Below are positions 8,155 to 16,688 of a stretch of DNA of 64,000 nucleotides, one piece after another. A model generated the notes under the pieces. That model made no database searches. It had not been told where the DNA came from and saw only the letters and a list, made by a program, of their open reading frames with translations. Within the stretch, counting starts at the first letter, position 1. Each line of letters begins with the position of its first letter. The DNA is from JACDHG01 sp963815295 (GTDB lineage Bacteria; Actinomycetota; Actinomycetes; Propionibacteriales; Nocardioidaceae): positions 496,001 to 560,000 of the forward strand of contig CAWFFZ010000001.1 of assembly GCA_963815295.1 (NCBI GenBank), written 5' to 3'. The translations under genes were made by a program, and so were the position numbers.

Positions 8155-9143
8155 TAGAACTCCTCACTCTCGCCGAGCTGGTCGGCGAGGTCGTACAGCC
8201 CGCCCAGATCGATGCCGTCGCTTAGAAGAGGGAGCTCCACGACCGGCGGCACCATGCCGGACAGACGCGTGCGTTGGCGCGCCTGGAGTCGTTGCCGCTC
8301 CGCGTGCTGCCTGCCGACCTCGACGAGTCCGCCGACGATTGTCGGGTCTGCATTTACACCCACCTCCTTGAGCGCCGCGGCAATCCGCGCCTCGTCGACG
8401 TCTGCGGCCGCCGCGCTGTCGATGAGGTCGGCTGGGACCTTCTGCTCGTTGACGGCGTTGACGATGACGACGCCGAGCCGAAGCCGCAGTGAGGCAAGCT
8501 CGTCGAGCGCGTCGAGGGTTTCCTGGACTGGCATCTCCTCGAGCGTGGTCACGATGTGAACCCGGGTGATGGCTGACGTCAGCAGTCGCATGATCGACGT
8601 GGCCTGCTTGCGGATCGGGCCGACCTTGGCGATGCCGGCGACTTCGGTGTTGACGTTGAGGAAACGGGCGATGCGCCCGGTGGGTGGAGCGTCGAGCACC
8701 ACGGCGTCGTACGTCGGCCTGCCGTCCTCGGAGCGCCGGGTCGCTTCGTAGACCTTGCCGATCAACAGCACGTCCCTGACGCCGGGAGCGACCGTGGTGG
8801 CGAAGTCGATGACCCCGAACCGGTCGAGCGCCTTGCCCGCCCGCCCCAGGTGGTAGAACATGCCGAGGTACTCGAGCAGGGCAGCCTCGGCGTCGATCGC
8901 CATCGCGTAGACCTCGCCGCCGTCAGATCCGACGGCGATGCGGCGCTCGGCGTAGGGGAGGGGTGCTACGTCGAACATCGACGCGATCCCCTGGCGTCCC
9001 TCGACCTCGCAGAGCAGGACTTTCTTGCCACCCGACGCAAGGGTGAGTGCCAACGCCGCGGCGACGGTGGTCTTGCCGGTGCCGCCCTTGCCCGACACGA
9101 CGTGCAGGCGAACTGCTTCGCGTTGGCGCGCGTCGGACATCAC
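8154..9143 (-). CDS. ArsA/GET3-like ATPase, first gene of pair
   Basis: A 329-residue P-loop ATPase, the first gene of the two-gene operon. Walker A is VSGKGGTGKTTVAAAL near residue 20. The switch region is LDAPPTGRIARFLNV. The protein ends in VELPLLSDGIDLGGLYDLADQL, resembling other actinobacterial members. It differs enough from its neighbour to be a distinct subunit rather than a recent copy. The upstream gap (9144-9354) holds a 19-bp REP-like motif and no gene. Confidence 0.92.
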   Translation of the reverse strand: MMSDARQREAVRLHVVSGKGGTGKTTVAAALALTLASGGKKVLLCEVEGRQGIASMFDVAPLPYAERRIAVGSDGGEVYAMAIDAEAALLEYLGMFYHLGRAGKALDRFGVIDFATTVAPGVRDVLLIGKVYEATRRSEDGRPTYDAVVLDAPPTGRIARFLNVNTEVAGIAKVGPIRKQATSIMRLLTSAITRVHIVTTLEEMPVQETLDALDELASLRLRLGVVIVNAVNEQKVPADLIDSAAAADVDEARIAAALKEVGVNADPTIVGGLVEVGRQHAERQRLQARQRTRLSGMVPPVVELPLLSDGIDLGGLYDLADQLGESEEF

Positions 9144-9185
9144 CTGTCGAGCCTACCCAGCAAGCCGACTGGCAGCCTGCCGCCG

Positions 9186-9204
9186 GTCGAGCTTGTCGAG
9201 ACCT
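9186..9204. repeat. REP-like 19-bp motif, copy 1
   Basis: The 19-bp sequence GGTCGAGCTTGTCGAGACC is nearly palindromic (GGTCGAG..CTTGTCGAGACC) and recurs exactly at 23460-23478 in another intergenic gap. Two copies of TCGATCGCCGGA follow at 9221 and 9242, a 21-bp offset. It looks like a dispersed intergenic repeat. Confidence 0.7.
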
Positions 9205-9354
9205 TAGATCTCGCCAAGCTCGATCGCCGGAGGAGCTCCGTCGATCGCCGGAGACCTGCCTCGTGTGATGCAGTAGGTTGCGAACGGTCCATGACCACGC
9301 GTGCGCCCCGACGGGTGCGCGCCTGGACCGGCAGATCGAGGCGAGGGAGTGAGT

Positions 9355-10137
9355 GTGGACAAGGTCGTCGGAAGTGCGGCGGAGGCGGTCGCCGACATCG
9401 GCAACGGTGCATCGCTTGCGGTCGGAGGGTTTGGGCTGTGCGGCATCCCGAGCGTGCTCATCCAGGCGTTGCTCGACGCGGGAGTGACCGACCTCGAGGC
9501 GGTCTCCAACAACTGTGGCGTTGACGACTGGGGGCTGGGACTGCTCCTTCGCGACAAGCGGATCCGGCGCATGGTGTCGTCATACGTGGGGGAGAACAAG
9601 GAGTTCGAGCGCCAGTACCTGCACGGCGAGCTGGAGGTCGAGCTCACGCCACAAGGCACGCTGGCCGAACGGCTGCGCGCCGGTGGCGCCGGTATACCCG
9701 CCTTCTACACCGCGACTGGCGTCGGCACCCAGGTCGCCGACGGCGGGCTGCCTTGGCGGTACGACGATTCGGGCAACGTCGTCACCGCGAGCCCCCCGAA
9801 GGAGACCCGCGAGTTCGACACCGCTGAGGGGCCGAAGGGCTTCGTACTGGAACAGGCGCTCATCACCGACTTCGGATTGGTCCGAGCCTGGCGCGGCGAC
9901 CGCCATGGCAACCTGGTCTTCCGTGACTCGGCCCGCAACTTCAACCCACTCTGCGCGATGGCTGGCCGCACCACGATCGCCGAGGTCGAGGAGCTCGTCG
10001 AGCCCGGCCAGCTCAACGCCATCGACGTACACCTCCCGGGTGTCTACGTGCAGCGAGTGCTGCCGTTGACGCCCGAGCAGACCGCAGAGAAACGTATCGA
10101 GAAGCGCACGGTGCGCGCGCGGGAGGGGCAGGGCTGA
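9355..10137 (+). CDS. scoA: 3-oxoacid CoA-transferase, subunit A
   Basis: Subunit A of succinyl-CoA:3-oxoacid CoA-transferase, which moves CoA from succinyl-CoA to acetoacetate or a related 3-oxoacid. The protein has 260 residues. Family motifs are VGGFGLCGIP near the start, SNNCGVDDWGLG and FYTATGVGTQVADGG. The GTG at 9355 is preferred because GCGAGGGAG lies 5-6 bases upstream and the product then starts like the family. The stop shares one base with the subunit B start (TGATG). Ketone-body or branched-chain/aromatic breakdown is the likely use. Confidence 0.93.
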   Translation: MDKVVGSAAEAVADIGNGASLAVGGFGLCGIPSVLIQALLDAGVTDLEAVSNNCGVDDWGLGLLLRDKRIRRMVSSYVGENKEFERQYLHGELEVELTPQGTLAERLRAGGAGIPAFYTATGVGTQVADGGLPWRYDDSGNVVTASPPKETREFDTAEGPKGFVLEQALITDFGLVRAWRGDRHGNLVFRDSARNFNPLCAMAGRTTIAEVEELVEPGQLNAIDVHLPGVYVQRVLPLTPEQTAEKRIEKRTVRAREGQG

Positions 10138-10766
10138 TGGCCTGGACACGCGAACAGATGGCTGCGCGCGCCGCATCGGAGCTCGAGGACGGCGCCTACG
10201 TCAACCTCGGGATCGGGTTGCCGACGTTGGTTCCTAACTATGTGTCCGACGACATCGAGATCGTGCTCCAGTCGGAGAACGGCATCCTTGGCGTCGGCGC
10301 CTATCCGCTCGACGGTGACGAGCACCCCGACCTGATCAACGCCGGCAAGGAGACCGTGACGTTGCGGCCAGGCGCGTCCTTCTTCGACTCTGCCACGTCG
10401 TTCGGGATGATCCGCGGTGGCAAGATCGACGCCGCCATCCTTGGGGCCATGCAGGTCTCCGCCGCAGGCGACATCGCCAACTGGATGATCCCCGGGAAGA
10501 TGGTCAAAGGCATGGGCGGCGCGATGGACCTCGTCCACGGTGCCAAGCGGGTGATCGTGCTGATGGAGCACGTCGCGCGTGACGGCTCCTACAAGATCGT
10601 CAACGAGTGCTCCCTTCCCTACACCGGGCTCGGCGTGGTGCAGCGCATCATCACCGACCTCGGAGTCATCGACGTGACCGACGACGGGCTCCAGCTGGTC
10701 GAAGTGGCGCCCGCCGTCACCGAGGACGAGATCCGGCAGAAGACGGAGCCCCCGGTCCGCTCCTGA
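10137..10766 (+). CDS. scoB: 3-oxoacid CoA-transferase, subunit B
   Basis: This 209-residue catalytic subunit pairs with the preceding subunit A. The SENGILGVG motif holds the glutamate that forms the covalent CoA thioester. NLGIGLPTLVPNY near the N-terminus and GAMDLVHGAKRVIVLMEH are further family landmarks. It is translationally coupled to subunit A by a one-base overlap. A weak hairpin (GGCCTT/AAGGCC at 10818-10835) lies downstream. Confidence 0.94.
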   Translation: MAWTREQMAARAASELEDGAYVNLGIGLPTLVPNYVSDDIEIVLQSENGILGVGAYPLDGDEHPDLINAGKETVTLRPGASFFDSATSFGMIRGGKIDAAILGAMQVSAAGDIANWMIPGKMVKGMGGAMDLVHGAKRVIVLMEHVARDGSYKIVNECSLPYTGLGVVQRIITDLGVIDVTDDGLQLVEVAPAVTEDEIRQKTEPPVRS

Positions 10767-10823
10767 CCGTAGTCGCCGGCGCCGATCCGGCAGCCTCGCC
10801 CGTCATACTCGGTTTTGGCCTTC

Positions 10824-10850
10824 TGTAACAAAGGCCCCTCTCGTGGCGTC
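10824..10850 (+). promoter_or_regulatory. Predicted ECF-type promoter of the sigma gene
   Basis: TGTAAC (10824-10829) and CGTC (10847-10850) are separated by 17 bases. This fits the AAC..CGT pattern of promoters read by many group IV sigma factors. It lies about 30 bases upstream of the chosen sigma-factor start and so could allow autoregulation. This rests on pattern only. Confidence 0.45.
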
Positions 10851-10880
10851 TACTTGGTAAGGACGATCGAGAGAGGACGT

Positions 10881-11378
10881 GTGATCGTGACGCGCGACAG
10901 CACGCACCTCCCGTTCACGGACTTCGCCACCGTGATCACCCCGCGGCTGTTCCGGACCGCCCTGCTCATGTGCGGGGACTGGCACCTGGCAGAGGACCTC
11001 GTCCAGACCACCCTCGGCAAGTTGTACGTCGGCTGGGCCAAGGTCGAGCGTGCCGACGTACCCGAGGCGTATGCCCGCGGAACGTTGACGAAGACGTTCC
11101 TCTCCCACCAGCGCATCCGGCGCAATGCCGAGCTTCCGAGCGTCGACCTGGGCGACGACCGCGCCGGCCCGATGATCCCCGATCGCATGGAGCTCTTCGA
11201 AGCCCTCCGCACCCTCTCCGCGCTGGACCGCGCCGTCATCGTCCTCCGCTACTGGGAGGACCGCACGGTCGGCGAAACGGCCGCGGCTGTAGGCCTCAGC
11301 GAAGGCGCAGTTCGCACACGTGCCTCACGTTCGCTCGCCCGACTCCGGCTCGAGCTGTCCGAGACGGCCGCGTCATGA
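10881..11378 (+). CDS. SigE-family ECF RNA polymerase sigma factor
   Basis: A short (165-residue) group IV sigma factor that directs RNA polymerase to stress or envelope promoters. Region 2 is LFRTALLMCGDWHLAEDLVQTTL. Region 4 is the helix-turn-helix from LSALDRAVIVLRYWEDRTVGETAAAVGLSEGAVRTRASRSLARL. The GTG at 10881 is preferred because GAGAGGA lies 4-10 bases before it; an upstream ATG at 10815 would start inside the predicted promoter. The next gene starts inside its stop codon (ATGA), the usual layout for a sigma/anti-sigma pair. Confidence 0.9.
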   Translation: MIVTRDSTHLPFTDFATVITPRLFRTALLMCGDWHLAEDLVQTTLGKLYVGWAKVERADVPEAYARGTLTKTFLSHQRIRRNAELPSVDLGDDRAGPMIPDRMELFEALRTLSALDRAVIVLRYWEDRTVGETAAAVGLSEGAVRTRASRSLARLRLELSETAAS

Positions 11379-12370
11379 CAAACCAGCCGCCGTTCGACGG
11401 GAAGGAAGGGCCGATGGACCTCAACGAGGCACAGCTGAAGGAACGCCTGGACACGGCCGTCTCCGATGTGTCACCTGACGTGTTCGCACTCGTCACCGCG
11501 GGCACCACGGCCGGCCGCGGATTCCGGCGCCGCCGGAGGATCCAGCAGGGACTGGGTTCCGTCGCCGCCTCCGCCCTCGTCGTGGGCGCCATCGCGTACG
11601 CCGGAATCGGCCAAGACCTGTTCGGATCCAACGCGAGCCCTCCGGCCGACGGCGGCCCGACGAGTATCGAACAGCTCGTCGACGCAACGCCGCGTGGGAT
11701 GGCCGCTGCGGTTATGGCGCACATCGATGGTGGCAAGCTCATCGGCGTCTCAGGCGACCATCGCCCTTCCGACAACGCGAAAGAGATCTCCGTCAACCTT
11801 GGTTATCTGATCGGTGGGCAGGCGGTCGAGCTCCAGGCGTTCGCGACCGACGATGTGGCGCAGTGGAATGACGCTGAAACATGTCCGAGTGACCCTGAGG
11901 TGGTGTGGTGTGACGACACCGCCCTGGCTGATGGGACACCTGTCCTCCAGGTGTTCATGAAGGCACCGTCGTTCGACGAGCCCACGAGCTCAGACGATCT
12001 CGGCGCGCCCGAGGTGTTTCTCTACACAGCCGTCACCGGACTTATGCGCGATGGAGAACTCGTTGGCGTCTACGAACTTGTGAGGCCGGACAGCGGCGCG
12101 TCGTACACCGTTGACGATCTGCCGTTCAGCATGGAGACGCTCCTTGCGATCGCCACGGACCCGGCGGTCGGCCTGTCGACCACCGAAGCGTTCAACGAGC
12201 AGGGCAAGCAGATCCAGGACTTCGACGACAATAGCGACTCAGGCTCGGGTTCCAGCTCGGGTTCAGCGCCTGACTCGACCCTGGAGGTCGGACCCCCCGA
12301 ACAGGTCGAGCCGTCCAACGGTCAGGAGCCCGGCGAGGCGGAGTCGTCCAGCGCCAACTCGGGCCCGTAA
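11375..12370 (+). CDS. Single-pass membrane protein, putative anti-sigma partner
   Basis: I do not recognise a named family. The 331-residue protein has a charged N-terminal region (1-60), an RRRRR cluster, one transmembrane segment (about 68-88, QGLGSVAASALVVGAIAYAG) and a large outer domain. It ends in a Ser/Gly/Pro/Glu-rich low-complexity tail (DSGSGSSSGS). It overlaps the sigma gene by 4 bp. Topology and coupling suggest it senses an extracytoplasmic signal and restrains the sigma factor. No zinc anti-sigma HxxxCxxC motif is visible, so this role is inference. Confidence 0.75.
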   Translation: MTNQPPFDGKEGPMDLNEAQLKERLDTAVSDVSPDVFALVTAGTTAGRGFRRRRRIQQGLGSVAASALVVGAIAYAGIGQDLFGSNASPPADGGPTSIEQLVDATPRGMAAAVMAHIDGGKLIGVSGDHRPSDNAKEISVNLGYLIGGQAVELQAFATDDVAQWNDAETCPSDPEVVWCDDTALADGTPVLQVFMKAPSFDEPTSSDDLGAPEVFLYTAVTGLMRDGELVGVYELVRPDSGASYTVDDLPFSMETLLAIATDPAVGLSTTEAFNEQGKQIQDFDDNSDSGSGSSSGSAPDSTLEVGPPEQVEPSNGQEPGEAESSSANSGP

Positions 12371-12390
12371 GTCAACGCCGCGCCCCAGTT

Positions 12391-12430
12391 GTCAGAACGT
12401 CACCGGGCTAGAGCCGGGTGACGTTCTGAC
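12391..12430. terminator. Bidirectional terminator hairpin
   Basis: GTCAGAACGTCACCGGGCT and AGCCGGGTGACGTTCTGAC form 19-bp arms with one mismatch. The hairpin lies between the convergent sigma-partner gene and the hydrolase gene. Confidence 0.9.
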
Positions 12431-12441
12431 ACGTCGGTTGG

Positions 12442-13245
12442 TCAGTGGCGGAGGGCGGGCAGGACGTGGTCGCGGAATGCCGCCGACAGCGGGTCGATCA
12501 GGGCGAAGTGTTCGACTCCGGGTAGCTCGAAAAAGGTGATGCCGTGGTGGTCCTTGGCCACCTGGCGGCTCAGCGCGACCGGTACCTGCACATCGTCCGC
12601 GCCGTGCACGATCGTCACCCGTACGTGGCCGGAGGGCTGGCCCCATGGGTCCGCGTCGGCATACGCCTCAGGTACGTCGTCGGGGCCGCCACCCAAGAGA
12701 ACCGCGACAGCGTCCCCGTCGAGCCCGTCGCGGGCAGCCGTGACGAGGCTGGCCACAGGCGCGAGCGCAACGACATGCCGTACAACGCTCGGGCCGGCCC
12801 GTAGCCCCGCCCACAACGCGAGATGCCCGCCGGCCGAGTGACCCGCCAGCACGCACGGCGTTGTGGCCTCGATTCGGCCTGGCGCCGCCCCGTCGATGAG
12901 GCCCGGGATGGCCGCAACGGCGGTCTCGATGTCCGCGCTGGTGTCGGGCCAGCTGCCGTCCCCTGCCCCGCTACCTCTGCCGCCGATGCCGGTGCGGCAG
13001 TACTCGGGAGTGGCCACGACAAACCCGTCCCGGGCCAGCCACCCGGCCAGCGGCCGCAGATGAGTTCGGTCGAACTCCTGGCGCCAGAAGCCCCCATGGA
13101 CGAGCACCACAAGCGGGGACGGCGCGTCTGGCATGCCGAGCGCTGGTGGCAGGAATACGTCGACCAGACCGTCGGCGTGGTCGGCATACCGCAGCACCAG
13201 GTCCGGGCCGTCGGCTGGCCGACTCAGCACCTCTCGGTGATCCAC
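12442..13245 (-). CDS. Alpha/beta hydrolase (esterase/lipase-like)
   Basis: A 267-residue alpha/beta-hydrolase with no signal peptide. It has the oxyanion-hole motif LVHGGFW, the nucleophile elbow AGHSAGGHLAL, and a C-terminal DDVQVPVALS Asp region followed by GVEHFALIDP, which supplies the catalytic His. HGG rather than HG suggests kinship with the BD-FAE/hormone-sensitive-lipase esterases or kynurenine formamidase-like enzymes. The natural substrate cannot be inferred. It is convergent with the sigma locus and divergent from the DUF4177 gene. Confidence 0.88.
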   Translation of the reverse strand: MDHREVLSRPADGPDLVLRYADHADGLVDVFLPPALGMPDAPSPLVVLVHGGFWRQEFDRTHLRPLAGWLARDGFVVATPEYCRTGIGGRGSGAGDGSWPDTSADIETAVAAIPGLIDGAAPGRIEATTPCVLAGHSAGGHLALWAGLRAGPSVVRHVVALAPVASLVTAARDGLDGDAVAVLLGGGPDDVPEAYADADPWGQPSGHVRVTIVHGADDVQVPVALSRQVAKDHHGITFFELPGVEHFALIDPLSAAFRDHVLPALRH

Positions 13246-13348
13246 GCCGCGACGCTACCCTCCCAACGTGATAGACCGAGCACGCCGTGGCGGCGCCAGC
13301 CCCAGACGGCCGAATCCGCACGGAGTCGTGGGCGTTAGAGTCGCCGCT

Positions 13349-13507
13349 ATGACGAAGTGGGAATACATCACCGTGCCCGTGCTCGTGCACGCCACCAAGC
13401 AAATCCTCGACAACATGGGCGAGGACGGCTGGGAGCTTGTGCAGGTCATCCCAGGCATGAACCCGGAGACGCTCGTCGCGTACTTCAAGCGCCCGAAGGA
13501 GTCCTGA
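13349..13507 (+). CDS. DUF4177 small protein
   Basis: A 52-residue protein with the MTKWEYITVPVL..DNMGEDGWELVQVIPG pattern of DUF4177 proteins, whose function is unknown. The ATG at 13349 gives exactly the family start. It ends one base before the RidA gene, so the two are almost certainly one transcript. A small gene in this position also occurs in M. tuberculosis (from memory). Confidence 0.88.
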   Translation: MTKWEYITVPVLVHATKQILDNMGEDGWELVQVIPGMNPETLVAYFKRPKES

Positions 13508-13508
13508 C

Positions 13509-13970
13509 ATGTCCACGCCCGAAACGAAGCTGCGCGAGCTGGGGCTGTCGGTTCCCGAGGTCGCCAAGCCCGTGGCGGCCTACGTCCCGGCGCTGCGGAC
13601 CGGCAACTACGTCTACACCTCCGGCCAGCTGCCGATGCGTGACGGCCAGCTGACTCTCGCCGGCAAGGTCGGCGGTGAGGTAACGGCCGAGCAGGCGTAC
13701 GACTGCGCGCAACTCTGCGCACTCAACGGCCTCGCCGCGATCGCATCGGTCGTCGGCGATCTGTCCCGCGTCGTGCGGGTCGTCAAGATGGTGGCGTTCG
13801 TGGCCAGCACTCCCGACTTCACCGGCCAGCCCGGAGTGGCGAACGGCGCGAGCGAGCTGCTCGGAAAGGTATTCGGCGACGCGGGTCAGCACGCCAGGTC
13901 GGCCGTCGGCGTACCCGTGCTTCCCCTCGATGCCCCCGTCGAGGTTGAGATGGTCGTCGAGGTCTCCTAG
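13509..13970 (+). CDS. RidA-family protein
   Basis: A 153-residue member of the RidA (YjgF/YER057c/UK114) family, whose archetype hydrolyses reactive 2-aminoacrylate and other enamines/imines. The protein has the Rid-like VYTSGQLPMRDG segment, AYDCAQLCALNGLAAIASVVGDL, and a C-terminal HARSAVGVPVLPLDAPVEVEMVVE strand. The canonical catalytic Arg of archetypal RidA sits in (A/I)RxxVxV; here ARSAVGV keeps that arginine. It is co-transcribed with the DUF4177 gene. Confidence 0.9.
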   Translation: MSTPETKLRELGLSVPEVAKPVAAYVPALRTGNYVYTSGQLPMRDGQLTLAGKVGGEVTAEQAYDCAQLCALNGLAAIASVVGDLSRVVRVVKMVAFVASTPDFTGQPGVANGASELLGKVFGDAGQHARSAVGVPVLPLDAPVEVEMVVEVS

Positions 13971-14010
13971 TGCCCCTCGTGCGCGGGGCATCCGTGACGG
14001 GACACTAGGC

Positions 14011-14847
14011 GTGGACGCAACCAGGCGGCTGCCACCGGAGTTGCTGGAGCATGCGAAGACGTTCCTGGCGGGTGGGCAGACGCCCGTGCCGCCGCGGGGT
14101 GCCGCCACCGTCATACTCGTGCGCGATCAGGCTGCAGGCGTTGAGGTCTATCTCCTGCGCAGGCACCTGTCGATGGCCTTCGCCGCAGGGATGTACGCCT
14201 TCCCCGGAGGCACGGTCGACCCGCGCGACTTCGACCACGCGGTCGGTTGGGCCGGGCCCACCGCTGCCGAGTGGGCTGGGCGGCTGCAATGTGACGAAGC
14301 TGAAGCGCGAGCGCTTGTCTGCGCGGCGACGCGCGAGACATTCGAGGAGTCGGGCGTCTTGCTGGCGGGTATGACGGCTGACTCGTTGGTGTCTGACACG
14401 ACCGGCGACGACTGGGAGCGCGACCGCGCCGCACTGGTCGACCGCAGCCTGTCGTTCGCTGACTTCCTGGATCGCCGGGGCCTCGTGCTCCGCACCGACC
14501 TGCTCGCCGCGTGGGCGCACTGGATCACGCCGGAGTTCGAGCCGCGTCGCTACGACACCAGGTTCTTCCTGGCGGTGCTGCCGTCCGGCCAGCTGACCCG
14601 CGACGTGTCCGGGGAGGCCGATCGGGTGACCTGGATGCGGCCGGCCGAGGCGGCGGCCGGTGTTGATGGCGGGTCGATGGCGATGCTCCCGCCGACGTAC
14701 GTCACGGTGGCCGAGCTCGCGCGGTTTGCCTCGACGACGGAGATGTTGGCCGCGGCACCGATGCGAGAGATCTTCACGGTGACGCCTGGGGTAGAGATCG
14801 TCGATGGCGAAGGGTTTCTGACGGTCGACCCGGGTGTGCTGCCGTGA
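14011..14847 (+). CDS. Nudix hydrolase domain protein
   Basis: A 278-residue Nudix hydrolase-like protein. Near residue 45 it has AATVILVRDQ and VYLLRRHLSMAFAAGMYAFPGG, the typical Nudix entry. The Nudix helix is split by an insertion: the GG is followed about 45 residues later by RETFEESGVLLAG, which keeps the REXXEEXG core. This expanded form is typical of the actinobacterial NUDT19-like/CoA-associated group. The GTG at 14011 is chosen because upstream codons overlap the end of ridA. It overlaps the next gene by 4 bp (GTGA). Confidence 0.88.
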   Translation: MDATRRLPPELLEHAKTFLAGGQTPVPPRGAATVILVRDQAAGVEVYLLRRHLSMAFAAGMYAFPGGTVDPRDFDHAVGWAGPTAAEWAGRLQCDEAEARALVCAATRETFEESGVLLAGMTADSLVSDTTGDDWERDRAALVDRSLSFADFLDRRGLVLRTDLLAAWAHWITPEFEPRRYDTRFFLAVLPSGQLTRDVSGEADRVTWMRPAEAAAGVDGGSMAMLPPTYVTVAELARFASTTEMLAAAPMREIFTVTPGVEIVDGEGFLTVDPGVLP

Positions 14848-15674
14848 GCGGCGACGCGTCTGGCGACGCCGAACGGCCGTCGGGGCAGACGTCCTGGGCG
14901 GGAGGTCAGTTCGGCAGCCATGCCCACTGCGTACTCGCGCCGAACGCCGGACCGATGACCCTCGACGGCACGAACACGTGGGTCCTGCGGGCTGTCGATG
15001 GCGGGCCGAGCGTCGTGATCGACCCCGGGCCGCTCCACCATGGCCACCTCGATGCCGTCTCGGCGGTCGCGGGCGGGGTGACGGCGGTGCTGCTGACGCA
15101 CGGCCACGCCGACCACAGCGAAGGGGCGCGCAAGTTTGCGGAGAGCCACGGATGCGGGGTGCGCGCGCTCGACCCCTCGTTCGTCTACGGCGATGAAGGG
15201 CTGCATGAGGGTGATGTGGTCGAGGTCGGCGGCCTCGACATCCGGGTCGTCGCCACCCCCGGTCACACCAGTGACTCGCTGAGCTTTGTGGTGCCGGCCG
15301 ACCGAGCGGTGCTGACGGGCGACACCGTACTCGGGCGCGGCACGACGGTCGTCGCTCATCCTGATGGAGCGCTGGGTGCTTACCTCGGCTCGCTCCGTCG
15401 GCTGCGTGATCTTGCCGAGGCGCGCGAGGTCAGCGTGATCTGGCCTGGACACGGGCCGGTGCTCGACGATGCGCTCCCGGTGATCGACTACTACCTGAGG
15501 CATCGTGCTGAGCGGCTCGACCAGGTGCGCGATGCGGTGGCGGCCGGGCACGTCGAGGCCCCGGACGTCGTACGCGTGGTGTATGCCGACGTCGACGAGC
15601 GGCTCTGGCCGGCAGCCGAGCTGAGCGTCCGGGCGCAACTCGATTACCTGCACTTGCCCGGCGCGCCCGCCTAG
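14844..15674 (+). CDS. Metallo-beta-lactamase fold hydrolase
   Basis: A 276-residue metallo-beta-lactamase-fold protein with the zinc motif LLTHGHADHSEGA (HxHxDH), VVATPGHTSDSLSF and VLTGDTVLGRGT. A C-terminal helical region with WPGHGPVL follows. This is the LACTB2/glyoxalase II-like branch, which includes endoribonucleases and thioester hydrolases. It matches Rv3677c next to RidA and Crp in M. tuberculosis (from memory). It is translationally coupled to the Nudix gene. The substrate is unknown. Confidence 0.91.
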   Translation: MSGDASGDAERPSGQTSWAGGQFGSHAHCVLAPNAGPMTLDGTNTWVLRAVDGGPSVVIDPGPLHHGHLDAVSAVAGGVTAVLLTHGHADHSEGARKFAESHGCGVRALDPSFVYGDEGLHEGDVVEVGGLDIRVVATPGHTSDSLSFVVPADRAVLTGDTVLGRGTTVVAHPDGALGAYLGSLRRLRDLAEAREVSVIWPGHGPVLDDALPVIDYYLRHRAERLDQVRDAVAAGHVEAPDVVRVVYADVDERLWPAAELSVRAQLDYLHLPGAPA

Positions 15675-15699
15675 CCCGACCCCTCCCTCACCTCGCGTT

Positions 15700-15771
15700 T
15701 GCCTTGTGAACAAGGCAGGTTCACTCTCCACAAGGCTGGCCTGCCTCGGCGACAGGCCACCTCCCTTGTGG
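15700..15771. terminator. Compound hairpin region between convergent genes
   Basis: The 145-bp gap between two convergent genes holds a small hairpin (TGCCTT/AAGGCA at 15700-15717) and a nested one. In the nested hairpin CCACAAGG (15728-15735) pairs with CCTTGTGG (15764-15771) around TGGCCTG/CAGGCCA. CCTTGTG-type words recur four times. It probably terminates both genes. Confidence 0.65.
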
Positions 15772-15819
15772 ACAGCCGCAAACACGGCTGGATGCCGGGG
15801 CGCGGGCTAGGGTTAGGAG

Positions 15820-16464
15820 TCAGGCGCCGTACGACTGCCCGGTGTTCAGCGCCGTGACCGTAGTGGCGTCGGGACCGAACTTCTCGACGTGCATCAGGTA
15901 TGCCGCTCGGCCGTTGTCGCTGAGCAGCGCGTCATGGATCGGGATCGCCACCCGAGGCGACACAGCCGTCAAGAAGCTCAGCGTCTCCTTCATCCGGCAC
16001 CAGGGCGCGTTGAGAGGAAGGCAGAGGACGTCGATGCCGTCCGGCGTCTCGTCGTAGCTGTCGCCGGGGTGGAACAGGTTGCGGTCGTCGCCGTCGCGAA
16101 CGACGAATCCGACGTTGCCGACCGCGGGGACGGCGTCGTGGTTGGCGGCGTGCGTGCCGCCGAGAGCCCGGATCTGGAGGCTGCCGACGGTAGTGGAGTC
16201 GCCAGCCGCGAATCCAGCGGCGGGGTCGACTTCGTGCGTGGCCGCGGCCTCAGGCTCGACGAGCAGGCGTGCCTTCGGGTTGGCCTGGACGAGTGCGGGG
16301 AACCGGCGCGGGTCGATGTGATCGGCGTGCATATGGGTTACGAGGATCGCGTCAAGGTGGCGCAGTTGGGCGAAGTCACCGGAGTAGGTGCCTGGGTCGA
16401 CCAGGACTCGGGTGGAGTCGGACTCGATGAGGAGGCAGGCGTGGCCGAAGTGGGTGATGCGCAT
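15820..16464 (-). CDS. Metallo-beta-lactamase fold metal-dependent hydrolase
   Basis: A compact 214-residue protein of the UlaG/UPF0173-like beta-lactamase-superfamily branch. It begins MRITHFGHACLLIE, then LVDPGTYSG, LVTHMHADHIDPRRF (the HxHxDH metal site), GGTHA, LFHPGDSYDET and a C-terminal IPIHDALLS. It differs from the neighbouring metallo-beta-lactamase gene and is not a recent copy. The 5' end faces a block of 22-bp tandem repeats. Confidence 0.9.
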   Translation of the reverse strand: MRITHFGHACLLIESDSTRVLVDPGTYSGDFAQLRHLDAILVTHMHADHIDPRRFPALVQANPKARLLVEPEAAATHEVDPAAGFAAGDSTTVGSLQIRALGGTHAANHDAVPAVGNVGFVVRDGDDRNLFHPGDSYDETPDGIDVLCLPLNAPWCRMKETLSFLTAVSPRVAIPIHDALLSDNGRAAYLMHVEKFGPDATTVTALNTGQSYGA

Positions 16465-16531
16465 GCGGCCACGCTACCGACGATCGGCCCAACGCACCTG
16501 TCGAGCAAGGACCGCTCGGGTACGTCGGCGA

Positions 16532-16687
16532 GGGCCAAAACTGACGGCTCAACGGGCCAAGACTGGCGGCTCAAGGGGCCAAAAGTGACGGGTCAACGGG
16601 CCAAAAGTGACGGGTCAACGGGCCAAGGGTGACGGGTCAACGGGCCAAGAGTGACGGGTCAACGGGCCAACAGGTGACGGGTCAACA
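16532..16687. repeat. 22-bp tandem repeat array, locus A (7 units)
   Basis: Seven head-to-tail copies of a 22-bp unit close to GGGCCAAAAGTGACGGGTCA plus AC. Unit starts at 16532, 16554, 16576, 16598, 16620, 16642 and 16664 are spaced exactly 22 bp; the last unit has one extra base. Units 3 and 4 are identical and the outer units diverge. The array ends against the stop codon of the crp-like gene. There are no spacers, so it is not a CRISPR. Confidence 0.95.
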
Positions 16688-16688
16688 G

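Noticed and set aside
6946..9143. Arsenite efflux system
   Set aside because: ArsA-like ATPases only; no arsB, arsC or arsR nearby, and the WhiB/PonA2 context matches the mycobacterial housekeeping pair.
14550..15785. 411-residue minus-strand frame across the Nudix and metallo-beta-lactamase genes
   Set aside because: Both plus-strand genes have clear motifs and coupled starts; the opposite frame has none.
16532..16687. Tandem array as a CRISPR
   Set aside because: Units are contiguous 22-bp copies with no unique spacers and no cas genes nearby.
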